From: Denitrobaculum sp965232285
Lineage (GTDB): Bacteria; Pseudomonadota; Alphaproteobacteria; Kiloniellales; Kiloniellaceae
DNA length: 64,000 nt
Assembly: GCA_965232285.1 (NCBI GenBank)
Contig: CBDDPL010000004.1
Location: 5,580,001 to 5,644,000, forward strand
Direction of reading: 5' to 3'
Positions 1 to 7,771 of this stretch are shown here, in pieces. How positions within the stretch are numbered: the first letter of the stretch is position 1; the number at the start of each line of letters is the position of its first letter. Both the position numbers and the translations under genes were made by a program. A model generated the notes under the pieces. The model did no database searches, was not told where the DNA came from, and saw nothing but the letters and a program-made list of their open reading frames with translations.

Positions 1-1
1 G

Positions 2-430
2 GTCGACGCGCAGCATAAGTTCGTGCGCCTGGACGTACCCTCGGTCGCGCAGTCGGATGTGGTCATGCAGCGGATGCAGGCCGCGGGCATGGACAAAGGC
101 GATGTGGTCGTCTTGATCTCCAACACGGGTTGCACCATCCCCCTGATCGAAAATGCCCGCCTGGCGGCCAGCCGGGGCGCCACGCTCCTGGCCCTGACCG
201 CGGCGGATAGTCCGTTGGCCCGGGTCTGTGACATCGTGATCGCGATCGAGCCGGCGGAGGACGCCGATATCTATATCCCCATGGCCTCGCGCATCGTCCA
301 TCTGGTGATCCTCGACGTCCTCTCCACCGGGGTCATTCTGGGCCGTGGACCGGCCTTCCAGGACCGCCTGGCGCGGATCAAGGAGAGCCTGCGCCCGGGA
401 CGGGCTGCTGCGCCATCCGATCCGGCGTGA
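2..430 (+). CDS. RpiR/HexR-type transcriptional regulator, C-terminal SIS domain (5' end outside window)
   Basis: The frame is open to the left edge, so only the C-terminal half is present; the helix-turn-helix domain would lie upstream. The visible part is a sugar-isomerase (SIS) domain: DAQHKF and a VAQSD strand at the start, then a central VVLISNTGCTIPLIENA segment that matches the phosphosugar-binding loop of MurR/RpiR regulators. These proteins sense a phosphorylated sugar and control its catabolic genes. The target cannot be inferred because the upstream neighbour is missing. A convergent sensor kinase follows 30 bp later. The GTG at 23 is internal to the domain and is not the true start. 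Confidence 0.85.
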   Translation, partial: VDAQHKFVRLDVPSVAQSDVVMQRMQAAGMDKGDVVVLISNTGCTIPLIENARLAASRGATLLALTAADSPLARVCDIVIAIEPAEDADIYIPMASRIVHLVILDVLSTGVILGRGPAFQDRLARIKESLRPGRAAAPSDPA

Positions 431-460
431 CGGGGAATCTGATTTAAGACAGGTTCGGGA

Positions 461-3085
461 TCAGGCCTTTGCCGCCTGTGCCGAAGCTGCCGTGGTCGGG
501 CGGTCTTGGAGGCTGTTCTCGCGCACCGGTCCGATGTACTCCTCCACCTTTTGCACCAGCCCGCGTATGTCGATGGGCTTGGAGATATAGTCGTTCATGC
601 CGGCGGCCAGATATTCCTCGCGGTCGCCGCGGATCGCATTGGCGGTCATGGCGATAATCGGGCAGTCGGCAACCGGCAGCTCGAGGGCGCGAATCCGCTT
701 GGTCGCCTCGACGCCGCCCATGACCGGCATGCGGATGTCCATCAGGATCAGGTCGTAGGGCAGGGCCTGGACGGCGCGCACGGCTTCCGAGCCATCGGCC
801 ACGGCATCCACGCTGTAGCCTGCGCTGGTCAGGATCGTCATGGCCAGGCGCAGATTGATCGTGTTGTCCTCAACGATCAGGATCCGCTGCGCGCAGTCCT
901 TGCTCCTGTCGATCTCCGCCATTTTCGTCGGCTCAGCGGGCAGCGCGATCATGGTTTCGGCGGTTTCCTCGATCTCGAAGGCTGTCGAGTCCGATGACGG
1001 CGCGACGCCGGCCAGAAGCTTCTGAATGGTTTTCAGAACCGTGTCCTGGTGCACCGGCTTGGGGCAGGTGGCATCGAAGCCGAGCACCCTGGCCTGCTGT
1101 TCCGCGGTCAGGCCCGAGGAGGAGGAGAGAATAAGCTTGAGGTCCGCCAGGGCCGGATCGGCGCGGATCATTTTGGCCAGCGCGAGACCATCCGTTTCGG
1201 GCATCATATGATCGATGATAGCGAGATCGAAGGGCCGGCCGATGCTGCGGGCCTCGACCAGCAGGCGCAGGCCGGTGCGGGCGTCGGGCACCATGGTCGC
1301 CTCGATGCCGAAACCGTCGAGCTGCAGCTTGAAGATGCGCCGGTTCAAGGTGTTGTCGTCGACCACCAGGACGCGCCGACCGGCGACATCGGTCGAGACG
1401 CTGTCGGCGATCTGTTCCGCCGGCGGTTCGGCATCCGACAGTTGCAGCGTGACCCAGAAGGTGCTGCCCTGATCGAGTCTGCTCTCGACGCCGATTTCCC
1501 CGCCCATCAGGGCCGCGAGCTGTTTGCAGATGGCGAGGCCGAGGCCGGAGCCTTCGTACTTGCGGCTCGAGCCATCGTCCACCTGGACAAAGCGTTCGAA
1601 AATGCTGCCGAGCTTTTCTTCGGGAATGCCGACGCCGGTATCTGTGACCGAAAGTCGGATGCAGTGGTCGTCGCGGTCGCATTGCTGCTGCGCGGTGACC
1701 TCGATGGCGATGGCGCCGCTGGGGGTGAACTTGATGGCGTTACCGACCAGGTTCAGCAGGATCTGGCGGATCCGGCCGGCGTCGCCGTTCATGCTGCGCG
1801 GCAGGCTGGGATCGATATAGGTGCTTAGCTCCAGGCGGTTCGCGTAGGCCCGTGGACTGAGCAGTGTGACCACGCTCTTGACCACGTCGTTCAGATCGAA
1901 GTCGGTTTTTTCCAACTCCAGGGATCCGGATTCGATCTTCGAGATATCCAGAATGTCGTTGAGCAGTCCGAGCAGGGTGTCGCCGGAGCTGTAGATGGTC
2001 TCCGCGTAGTCTTTCTGGGTGTCGTTCAGACCGGAGCGCAGCAGCAGGTTCGCGAAGCCCATGATGCCGTTCATGGGGGTGCGCAGTTCATGGCTCATGA
2101 CGGCCAGGAAGCTGCGTTTGGCCTTTTCGGCAGCGACGGCGCGATCGCGCTCCTGCAGGATTTCGGTCTGGCTCGCGACCACCGCGCCGGCCAACGGCCG
2201 GAAGATAACGAATTCGTTGAAGATCAGCGCGCAGATAATCGCAAAGGCGGAGGCCAGCACCAGCACCAGGATAAAGGACGCGCCGGAGGTCAGCTCTTCG
2301 TCGATAATGGGCGCGACGCCGTGGAACACGGGCACCACGCGGTACTCCAGCAAGCGCTCCAGCGCTTCCGCCGTGGCGCGGACCTCGGGTGAGGTCTTGT
2401 CTTCGGCCGCGACGATCTTCGCGGCGAGATCGAGCACTTCGCCGATCAGGGTCTCGAGCTCCATCTCGTCGTCGCGGTCAGCTTCCCCGGCCTCGTTGAC
2501 TTCGCCCGCTTCGTCATTTTCGGCCTCGCCCTCGCCCTCTGGGCCTTCATCCTCATCCTCGTCTTCCCAGACGGCGGCGAGGCTTGCGGGCATCTCGCCG
2601 GGGGCCAGGCCAAAGCGGGCGATTTCCGCGTCGAGATCGTCAAACAGGCTATGGGCGATGGCGTTCCAGTGCTGCTCGCTTTCGCTCTCTTCTTCGGCGG
2701 CGCCTTCGTCATCGTCGTCGTCAATGCCGTCCGGGTCCGAGGCGCGGATGGCGGAGAAGGTCACGACCAGCTCTTCGAAGGCCCGCTCAAGAGCCAGGGA
2801 GGTTACGCCGTTTGCCGTTTTTCCCTCGCTGTCCGATAGCGATGTCTCCGCGTCCTCGGGTACCTCGCTGATCTGGTCTTCGACCATCGACTGCGCGATA
2901 GCCGAACGCAGGTAGTGCGTTGACTCGATCAACTGGCTGAAGGCCCGGGCGAACTGCGCGTTGGTCTCGAAAGAATTCACAATCGACCAGCTAACGGTAA
3001 CGCAGAGCATCAGAACCGCGACAATCGCCGCGGTCGCCATCCAGTAACGGGTGCGCAAGTATTCGCGCGTGATCAGCTTGGTCAT
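461..3085 (-). CDS. Hybrid sensor histidine kinase with two receiver domains and an acidic extracytoplasmic region
   Basis: About 874 residues from the ATG at 3085. An upstream in-frame codon at 3145 would add 20 residues with no signal-like character. Order: TM helix (about 17-38), a roughly 240-residue extracytoplasmic region, second TM helix (about 270-290), HisKA box SHELRTPMNG (His about 332), HATPase with NAIKFTPSG and GSGLGLAICKQL, receiver 1 (Asp in AIIDHMMPE, about 625) and receiver 2 (Asp in LILMDIRMP, about 783). It should autophosphorylate and pass phosphate to its own receivers; no Hpt or separate output domain is visible. The extracytoplasmic part carries Asp/Glu runs at about 122-138 and 174-210, which is unusual for a sensor. 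The gene stands alone and its target is unknown. Confidence 0.9.
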   Translation of the reverse strand: MTKLITREYLRTRYWMATAAIVAVLMLCVTVSWSIVNSFETNAQFARAFSQLIESTHYLRSAIAQSMVEDQISEVPEDAETSLSDSEGKTANGVTSLALERAFEELVVTFSAIRASDPDGIDDDDDEGAAEEESESEQHWNAIAHSLFDDLDAEIARFGLAPGEMPASLAAVWEDEDEDEGPEGEGEAENDEAGEVNEAGEADRDDEMELETLIGEVLDLAAKIVAAEDKTSPEVRATAEALERLLEYRVVPVFHGVAPIIDEELTSGASFILVLVLASAFAIICALIFNEFVIFRPLAGAVVASQTEILQERDRAVAAEKAKRSFLAVMSHELRTPMNGIMGFANLLLRSGLNDTQKDYAETIYSSGDTLLGLLNDILDISKIESGSLELEKTDFDLNDVVKSVVTLLSPRAYANRLELSTYIDPSLPRSMNGDAGRIRQILLNLVGNAIKFTPSGAIAIEVTAQQQCDRDDHCIRLSVTDTGVGIPEEKLGSIFERFVQVDDGSSRKYEGSGLGLAICKQLAALMGGEIGVESRLDQGSTFWVTLQLSDAEPPAEQIADSVSTDVAGRRVLVVDDNTLNRRIFKLQLDGFGIEATMVPDARTGLRLLVEARSIGRPFDLAIIDHMMPETDGLALAKMIRADPALADLKLILSSSSGLTAEQQARVLGFDATCPKPVHQDTVLKTIQKLLAGVAPSSDSTAFEIEETAETMIALPAEPTKMAEIDRSKDCAQRILIVEDNTINLRLAMTILTSAGYSVDAVADGSEAVRAVQALPYDLILMDIRMPVMGGVEATKRIRALELPVADCPIIAMTANAIRGDREEYLAAGMNDYISKPIDIRGLVQKVEEYIGPVRENSLQDRPTTAASAQAAKA

Positions 3086-3271
3086 GTTCCGAGTGGTCCC
3101 GAGGGCTTTTCTTACGTAAGCGGGGCCATTAAGTCGGAATATCATTAACAGAGCTCTAAATCGGCAGGTCTAGCTGTTAATTTCTCGGTTACGGTGTTTA
3201 ATGATTAAGTAATTCGGTCAAAAGTAAGCGGTATCCCGTAAAATGTAACTTTCGCTGAAGCGATTGTTGTC

Positions 3272-4207
3272 CTACCGCAAGCCTTCGATAAGACGCGGCA
3301 GATCCGACAACTGCTCACAGACCGCATCGGCCGGACCGGCCGGCGACCAGTGGCTGTTGCGCATCCAGGCCGTACGCAGGCCTGCGAGGCGGGCGCCGGC
3401 GATATCGGCCTCCGGATTGTCGCCGACAAAGAGATTCTCCTCCGGTCTGCTGTTCAGGCGCTCTAAGGCGAGCTGGAAGATGCGTGGATCCGGCTTTCTG
3501 AGCCCTACGGCCTCAGAAACCACCAGGCAGCCGAAGGCCTGCGCAATGCCGAGCGCCTGGAAGCCATACCAAGGGTGATTAGTTATGCCCCATTCAGATT
3601 GCCCTCCATCTCCTTCGGGTAGGAGAAAGGCCGCAGGCGATGTGGTGCATCGGCAAGGTCTTTCGACGCCCTCCGAAGGAGATGGAGGGCAACCGAAACG
3701 GCGTCTTTCCGCGACTTTCGGACCGCGTCGCGAACAACTTCCGATGCGCCGCATCGCTGCGTCATTCGCTCCTAACCGAAAGGCGCGGAAAGACGTCTAA
3801 ATGGGGCATAACTAACCACCCTTGGTATCACGTTCCTGGAAGGGTGAAGGGCCGTTGGTTACCAGGCCGAGGCGCTGTCCCGCGGCCTTCAACTCGGCGA
3901 TCATGACGGTCAGGCCAGGAAAGCCCTTGCAGTGGCGGCAGAAGCCTTCCTCGTAGTCCTTGAGCAATGCTTGCCAGGTGAGGTCCCTGATCCCTCTTTC
4001 CTGCAGGAGCTGTCGGTAGACTTCGTCTTTCCAGACACGGCCATGATCATCCAGCGCGATCAGGCGCTCGACGAAGGCGTCGCGTGTATAGGCCGGCGCG
4101 AAGTGCGCTTGGAAGCGGTCGAACTGCGCCTGCGCGAAGGCTTTCAGCGAGGAGTCCCGGTCGAGGAGAGTCCCGTCCAGGTCAAACAGGACTGCGTTAA
4201 TCCTCAC
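3272..4207 (-). pseudogene. HAD-superfamily hydrolase gene split by a small inserted element
   Basis: The 5' part (4207 to about 3829) encodes the HAD motif I FDLDGTLLDRD and motif II LGLVTNGPSPFQER. The frame then runs into foreign sequence and stops at a TAG. The 3' part (about 3565 to 3272) resumes with FQALGIAQAF, the motif III region GLRKPDPRIF and the motif IV LFVGDNPEADIAGA. Together they form one HAD-IA phosphatase of the YjjG/phosphoglycolate phosphatase type. Removing 261 bp, with an AT pair treated as a 2-bp duplication, restores the frame as FQERDGFQALGI. The core fold is broken, so the gene is probably inactive unless the element excises. The start overlaps the end of the DUF3303 gene, so the two were co-transcribed. 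Confidence 0.88.
3566..3828. mobile_element. MITE-like element with 29-bp terminal inverted repeats inside the HAD gene
   Basis: The ends at 3566-3594 and 3800-3828 are inverted copies of each other, matching at 28 of 29 positions. The outer part reads ATACCAAGGGTG. Inside, 3599-3618 (TTGCCCTCCATCTCCTTCGG) is inverted near 3674-3693, so the element is doubly palindromic. No open frame of transposase length exists in its 263 bp. This is the structure expected of a non-autonomous miniature inverted-repeat element moved by a transposase elsewhere in the genome. An AT pair flanks the core on both sides and may be the target duplication. No second copy was noticed in this window. Confidence 0.85.
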
Positions 4208-4502
4208 CGGATGGGGTCCGCGCCGCGCCTGTAGATTCCTCGCTCAGGACGGCCGCAGTGTCCCTGCCTCTCGAGACAGGGACGATCTCAAACTCCACCA
4301 GATCGGACCAGCCGGAAACCCAGCGCTGCAGCAGTGTCACGTCATTGCATTCCATGACCTGAAAGCAACGGCCGAGGTCCGCGCTCACCCAGCTCTCGAC
4401 GAAGGTAACTCCTTCGGGCATCAGCCGGCCTTCGGTATGAAAACGACGGTAGACCGACCGGGCGTCCTGCTTGCGGAACTTTTCGATGACCATGAACTGC
4501 AC
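4197..4502 (-). CDS. DUF3303 family protein
   Basis: A 101-residue protein beginning MQFMVIEKF, with ESWVSADLGRCFQVMECND in the middle and LQRWVSGWSDLVEFEIVPV near the end. This is the layout of DUF3303, small alpha/beta proteins of the dimeric ferredoxin-like type with no established function. The C-terminal 20 residues beyond the VPV strand look like a disordered tail. The stop lies 11 bp inside the start of the HAD gene, so translation of the two is probably coupled. Assignment rests on motif resemblance only. Confidence 0.75.
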   Translation of the reverse strand: MQFMVIEKFRKQDARSVYRRFHTEGRLMPEGVTFVESWVSADLGRCFQVMECNDVTLLQRWVSGWSDLVEFEIVPVSRGRDTAAVLSEESTGAARTPSGED

Positions 4503-4591
4503 GGCGGCCTCCAGTCTCGTCTGCGCCGCCGTTCAAGTGCCATAAACCGTGTCTTTTGTTAAGGCCCGGTTCGTCTCCGCAGCACTCTGCG

Positions 4592-5179
4592 TCAGCCGGT
4601 TTCCTGCTCCGGACGTACGATGGTCGCCTCCAGGCGCTTGATTACGTCCCTGGCGTTGTAAGCGTGATCGCCGTGCAGGCGCTCGCCGTCCTCGCTCTCC
4701 TGTCCGGAGAACACGATGATGTTGGCGACAGCCTCATAACTGGTGATCGGGCGGCTCTGGACCGTGGCGAAGCCGCCAAAGCCCGCCCCGCGGAAGCCGC
4801 GATAGCCGTAGAAACGCGAATAGCCGAAGCCACCAAAGGCCGGCGATGCCGAGACGGTCTCGAAATACCTGGTCTTGGTCTCCAGGTCCTGTTCGACGAT
4901 CCGGAAATGGTTGTTTCCGGACTCCAGGGTGATTTCCGCGGCCCGGTACAGCAGGTAGCTTTCCACGGTTTCTCGCGGTGTCCGTGAGTTGCCCGCGAAG
5001 GAGACCCGGTAGCGGTCGCCCTCGGTTTGTCTTTCACTGTAGCCCTTGCCGTCATCCGCTGGCCCGTAGGGCGTGGGTGTCGTGCAGCCGAAAATCAGGA
5101 GCGCGAGGCCCAGGGCGCCGACCAGACGCGCGGCTTTCGCGATGGCTTGAGGTCTTTCTTGCGCAAGCATTTGCTTCAT
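4592..5179 (-). CDS. CC0125/CC1285-family lipoprotein
   Basis: 195 residues. The N-terminus has a hydrophobic stretch ending in the lipobox LIFGC (Cys about 32), so it should be a lipid-anchored envelope protein. The mature part begins TTPTPYGPADDGKGYSE and contains YRVSFAGNSRTPRETVE with an AAEITLESG segment, the hallmark of the alphaproteobacterial CC0125/CC1285 lipoprotein family. A Gly/Phe/Tyr-rich loop (GFGYSRFYGYRGFRGAGFGG) follows. Function is unknown. It is flanked by same-strand genes but separated by 89 and 206 bp, so it is probably transcribed on its own. Confidence 0.8.
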   Translation of the reverse strand: MKQMLAQERPQAIAKAARLVGALGLALLIFGCTTPTPYGPADDGKGYSERQTEGDRYRVSFAGNSRTPRETVESYLLYRAAEITLESGNNHFRIVEQDLETKTRYFETVSASPAFGGFGYSRFYGYRGFRGAGFGGFATVQSRPITSYEAVANIIVFSGQESEDGERLHGDHAYNARDVIKRLEATIVRPEQETG

Positions 5180-5385
5180 CCCGATGACAAAAAAAGATCT
5201 TAGTCTGTTTTGGCACTCTGGCTATGTTTGCACTCTGGATCGCCGTCCCCATAGCATGGCTGACTCCTACCATAGAAATGATGGCAGGCGAACAGCCCGT
5301 CAAGTCCGCGAGGTTCCGCTTTTGAAGCTGATCCCAATTCTGCTGGCGGCGGCAATGCCGCTTGTGTCTGATCTGACGCGGCGCT

Positions 5386-5802
5386 TTAGAGCGGCTTTGG
5401 GACGGTTAGAAGCCTGAGCTTACGGAATCCTGCCTCGCGCAGACGCTGCATCAGGAATACGATTTCCGGTGCGGCTTTGTTGCCGTCGACCTTCAAGCGC
5501 AGCATGACATTGCCGTCCGGGGCATCCTCCAGGCGTTGCCGCGCCGCCGTGATCACCGCTTCTTCTGACATCTCGATTCCGTCAAGGGCGAAGCGGCCAT
5601 CTGCCGAAGCAAGAATGACCATATCCTGAGGCCTGTTCTGGCCTTCGCTTTCGGACTTCGGCGGCTCGATAACGAAGGGGTCGGTCGCCGCCAACTGGCC
5701 GGCCAGCATGAAGAAGATCAACAGCAGGAACACCACATTGATCAGCGGCAGGATACGATCGTCGTCGCTTGCCCTGCGGGCCTTGTTTTGCCGGAACTGC
5801 AT
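5386..5802 (-). CDS. exbD: ExbD/TolR-family protein lacking the channel aspartate (second paralogue)
   Basis: 138 residues with one N-terminal TM helix and a periplasmic ExbD/TolR domain. In ExbD and TolR the helix carries an essential Asp in a PLIDVVF context that takes part in proton flow. Here the equivalent is LPLINVVFLLLIFFML, with Asn about 22 (codon AAT). The gene begins 4 bp after the end of a canonical ExbD gene and is the last gene of the exbB-exbD operon. It may form a heteromeric complex in which only the first ExbD carries the proton, or have a structural or regulatory role. The family call is firm; the functional reading is inference. Confidence 0.9.
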   Translation of the reverse strand: MQFRQNKARRASDDDRILPLINVVFLLLIFFMLAGQLAATDPFVIEPPKSESEGQNRPQDMVILASADGRFALDGIEMSEEAVITAARQRLEDAPDGNVMLRLKVDGNKAAPEIVFLMQRLREAGFRKLRLLTVPKPL

Positions 5803-5806
5803 GCTG

Positions 5807-6250
5807 CTACTGCGCCGGATCGGCGATGAGAGAGAGGTCTGTCACGCCGGCCGCCGTCAGGCTGTCGAGGACGGCGACCGTATCCTGCATCACGACGCCC
5901 GCCGCCGGCTTCACCAGAACCCGCCGGTTCGGATCCCGTGCCAGTAGATCCTCAATGCGCTGGACCAGAGTTTCATGGGTGAGCGCTTCGCCGGACAGCC
6001 GGAGGCCGTCGCTCCGGACCTCCACCAGCAGCGCGCCCTCCAGTGGTGATCCACCACTGCTGGCGCCCGGCGCGTTCAGCTCGATCGAACGCCAGTCCAG
6101 AAAGGACGAGGCCAGCATGAAGAACACCAGCAGGATGAAGACGACGTCGATCAGAGGGGTTAAACTGATCAGTTGACGACGCCTACCTGCCGTCCGGAAG
6201 CCGCTACTCGCCAGCGGCGACGGCACCGGCGCGGAAGCCTGCTGGTGCAT
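5807..6250 (-). CDS. exbD: ExbD/TolR biopolymer transport protein (canonical)
   Basis: 147 residues from the ATG at 6250, which has an AAGGGGG ribosome-binding site 8 nt upstream; the ATG at 6256 would sit too close to it. The TM helix reads SLTPLIDVVFILLVFFML with the essential Asp (about 35) present. A periplasmic domain follows, including the RVLVKPAAGV strand. With ExbB it should form a proton-driven motor that energises an outer-membrane process. The start lies inside the end of exbB (about 47-bp overlap), so synthesis is coupled. No tonB or tolA partner is adjacent. Confidence 0.92.
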   Translation of the reverse strand: MHQQASAPVPSPLASSGFRTAGRRRQLISLTPLIDVVFILLVFFMLASSFLDWRSIELNAPGASSGGSPLEGALLVEVRSDGLRLSGEALTHETLVQRIEDLLARDPNRRVLVKPAAGVVMQDTVAVLDSLTAAGVTDLSLIADPAQ

Positions 6251-6995
6251 TCTCATGTCCCCCTTCCGGATGCCACAGGGCGTTTACCTCCTGTGAATCC
6301 CCGGCCAGATCCTGGGTGAAGATCCGGGTTACGGCATCTTCCATCTCATGGGCCAGACGTTCGACCCGCCGTTCCAGCCAGTTGATGACCGCGACGACCG
6401 GAATTGCGACGGCCAGGCCGGCGGCCGTGGTCAGCAGCGCGGCCCAGATGCCGCCTGACAGGATGGCAGGATTGACCTGATTGCCCGCCTCTTCGAGCTG
6501 CTGGAAGGCTTCGATCATGCCCAACACAGTGCCGAAGAGGCCGAGCAGCGGCGCCAGGCTGGCGATCACCTCGAGAGGCCGAAACCAGCTGCGCAGGTTT
6601 TCCAGCAGGCTGGTGCCGTGCCGCAGGACTTCCTCGCGCACCGTCTGTTCCCGGAGATCGTCGCGCGACTGTCCGCGGATGGCCAGGGCGATGACCTGTG
6701 CCAGAGGGCTCTTCGCCGTTCCAAGTGCCTGGAGCGCTTCGCGCGGCTGACCGGCCCGATAGAGAGCGACCGCCTGACGGCCGCGGCGGCGCTCGCTCAC
6801 GCCCGAAATCTGAAACTGCCAGAGTTTCAAAAGAATGAGCGCCAGGGCAAAGACAGACATGACGATCAAAATCATGACCACGGGGCCACCGGCCTGAATC
6901 AGATCCATCACCTGATCCAGTGGCGCATTGGTCTCAAGGTTGCCCTCCGGCAGCGCCCCGGCGGTATCGGTTATCCCATTACTCTGATCGGTCAT
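6204..6995 (-). CDS. exbB: MotA/TolQ/ExbB proton channel family protein
   Basis: 263 residues with three hydrophobic segments: PVVMILIVMSVFALALILLK (about 33-52), IASLAPLLGLFGTVLGMIEA (about 140-160) and WAALLTTAAGLAVAIPVVAV (about 182-205). The second and third carry the conserved small-residue and Thr pattern of TolQ/ExbB. It forms the stator pentamer that works with ExbD. It heads exbB-exbD-exbD and is preceded 81 bp upstream by a secreted protein on the same strand. The start ATG has a GGGAAAA site just upstream. Confidence 0.93.
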   Translation of the reverse strand: MTDQSNGITDTAGALPEGNLETNAPLDQVMDLIQAGGPVVMILIVMSVFALALILLKLWQFQISGVSERRRGRQAVALYRAGQPREALQALGTAKSPLAQVIALAIRGQSRDDLREQTVREEVLRHGTSLLENLRSWFRPLEVIASLAPLLGLFGTVLGMIEAFQQLEEAGNQVNPAILSGGIWAALLTTAAGLAVAIPVVAVINWLERRVERLAHEMEDAVTRIFTQDLAGDSQEVNALWHPEGGHENAPAGFRAGAVAAGE

Positions 6996-7076
6996 TTTTT
7001 CCCATGGTCTCTTTGTATGTCGGCAGCGGCCCTGCGAAGGGCGAATCCTGGCCGCCGGGAACTCTCTGTAGAAAGG

Positions 7077-7589
7077 CTATTTGATGAAAGGCACCGTGCC
7101 GCGCGTGCTGGCCGAGACCATACCGAGGCAGTCGTCGCGTTTTCCCTCCGCGTCGCTGCAGGCCGTCAGCTTGTTAAGCAGGATGCGTCCGATGCCGTCG
7201 CAGGGCAGCCCGGTGATATCGAAAACCTTCAGGCTGGTCTTGTCTTCGGGTAAGGGCGCGCCTTCGACAGCCAGGCGTTTTGCCACGATGCCTTCGCCGT
7301 CGAACAGCACCAGGTCGAGCTTAAGGCTTTGAAAGGCTACCGCGCTCTTGTTTTCGAACAGCAGGTACGCGCGACAGGCCTCGCCGGTGGGTTCGAGCTT
7401 GTTCAACTCGATCCGGACCTCGGGGGATGTCGTGGTAGCGTCTTGCGCGCTAGCAGAGGGGGCAAGGCCCAGTCCCAGGAAGAGCACCAGGGTTACCACT
7501 ACGGAAACTACAAAAAGCACTGAAAGCAGCAGAACCTCGGAGGTTCCGCGCCTGGCGTCTTGTAGGTTTGGCTGCGTCGTTGTTTTCAT
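7077..7589 (-). CDS. Conserved secreted protein encoded upstream of exbB
   Basis: About 170 residues from the ATG at 7589 (MKTTTQPNLQDARRGT); an in-frame start at 7679 would add 30 residues unlike a signal. An N-terminal hydrophobic segment, LLLSVLFVVSVVVTLVLFLG, ends at ASAQDA, giving a likely cleaved signal or anchor. The mature domain begins VRIELNKLEPTGEACRAYLLFEN and ends near GTVPFIK; four cysteines could form two disulfides. Similar proteins occur beside exbBD in alphaproteobacteria, so it may be a periplasmic accessory of the motor. That role is inference from position. Confidence 0.75.
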   Translation of the reverse strand: MKTTTQPNLQDARRGTSEVLLLSVLFVVSVVVTLVLFLGLGLAPSASAQDATTTSPEVRIELNKLEPTGEACRAYLLFENKSAVAFQSLKLDLVLFDGEGIVAKRLAVEGAPLPEDKTSLKVFDITGLPCDGIGRILLNKLTACSDAEGKRDDCLGMVSASTRGTVPFIK

Positions 7590-7771
7590 GGGGTGTTCTA
7601 TGCCATATCTGCGATTAATTCTCAATCGCGAAAAAATATCCAGAACCCCTGTTTCTTCCTTACAATTTGTCGCGAGCATCTGCCAAATTCCCGGTAAGTT
7701 TATGTATAAGAATCTGTGATCTGATTATATGGATTGCGGCAGCGATAGTCTCGCGGAGAACAGTTATAGAA

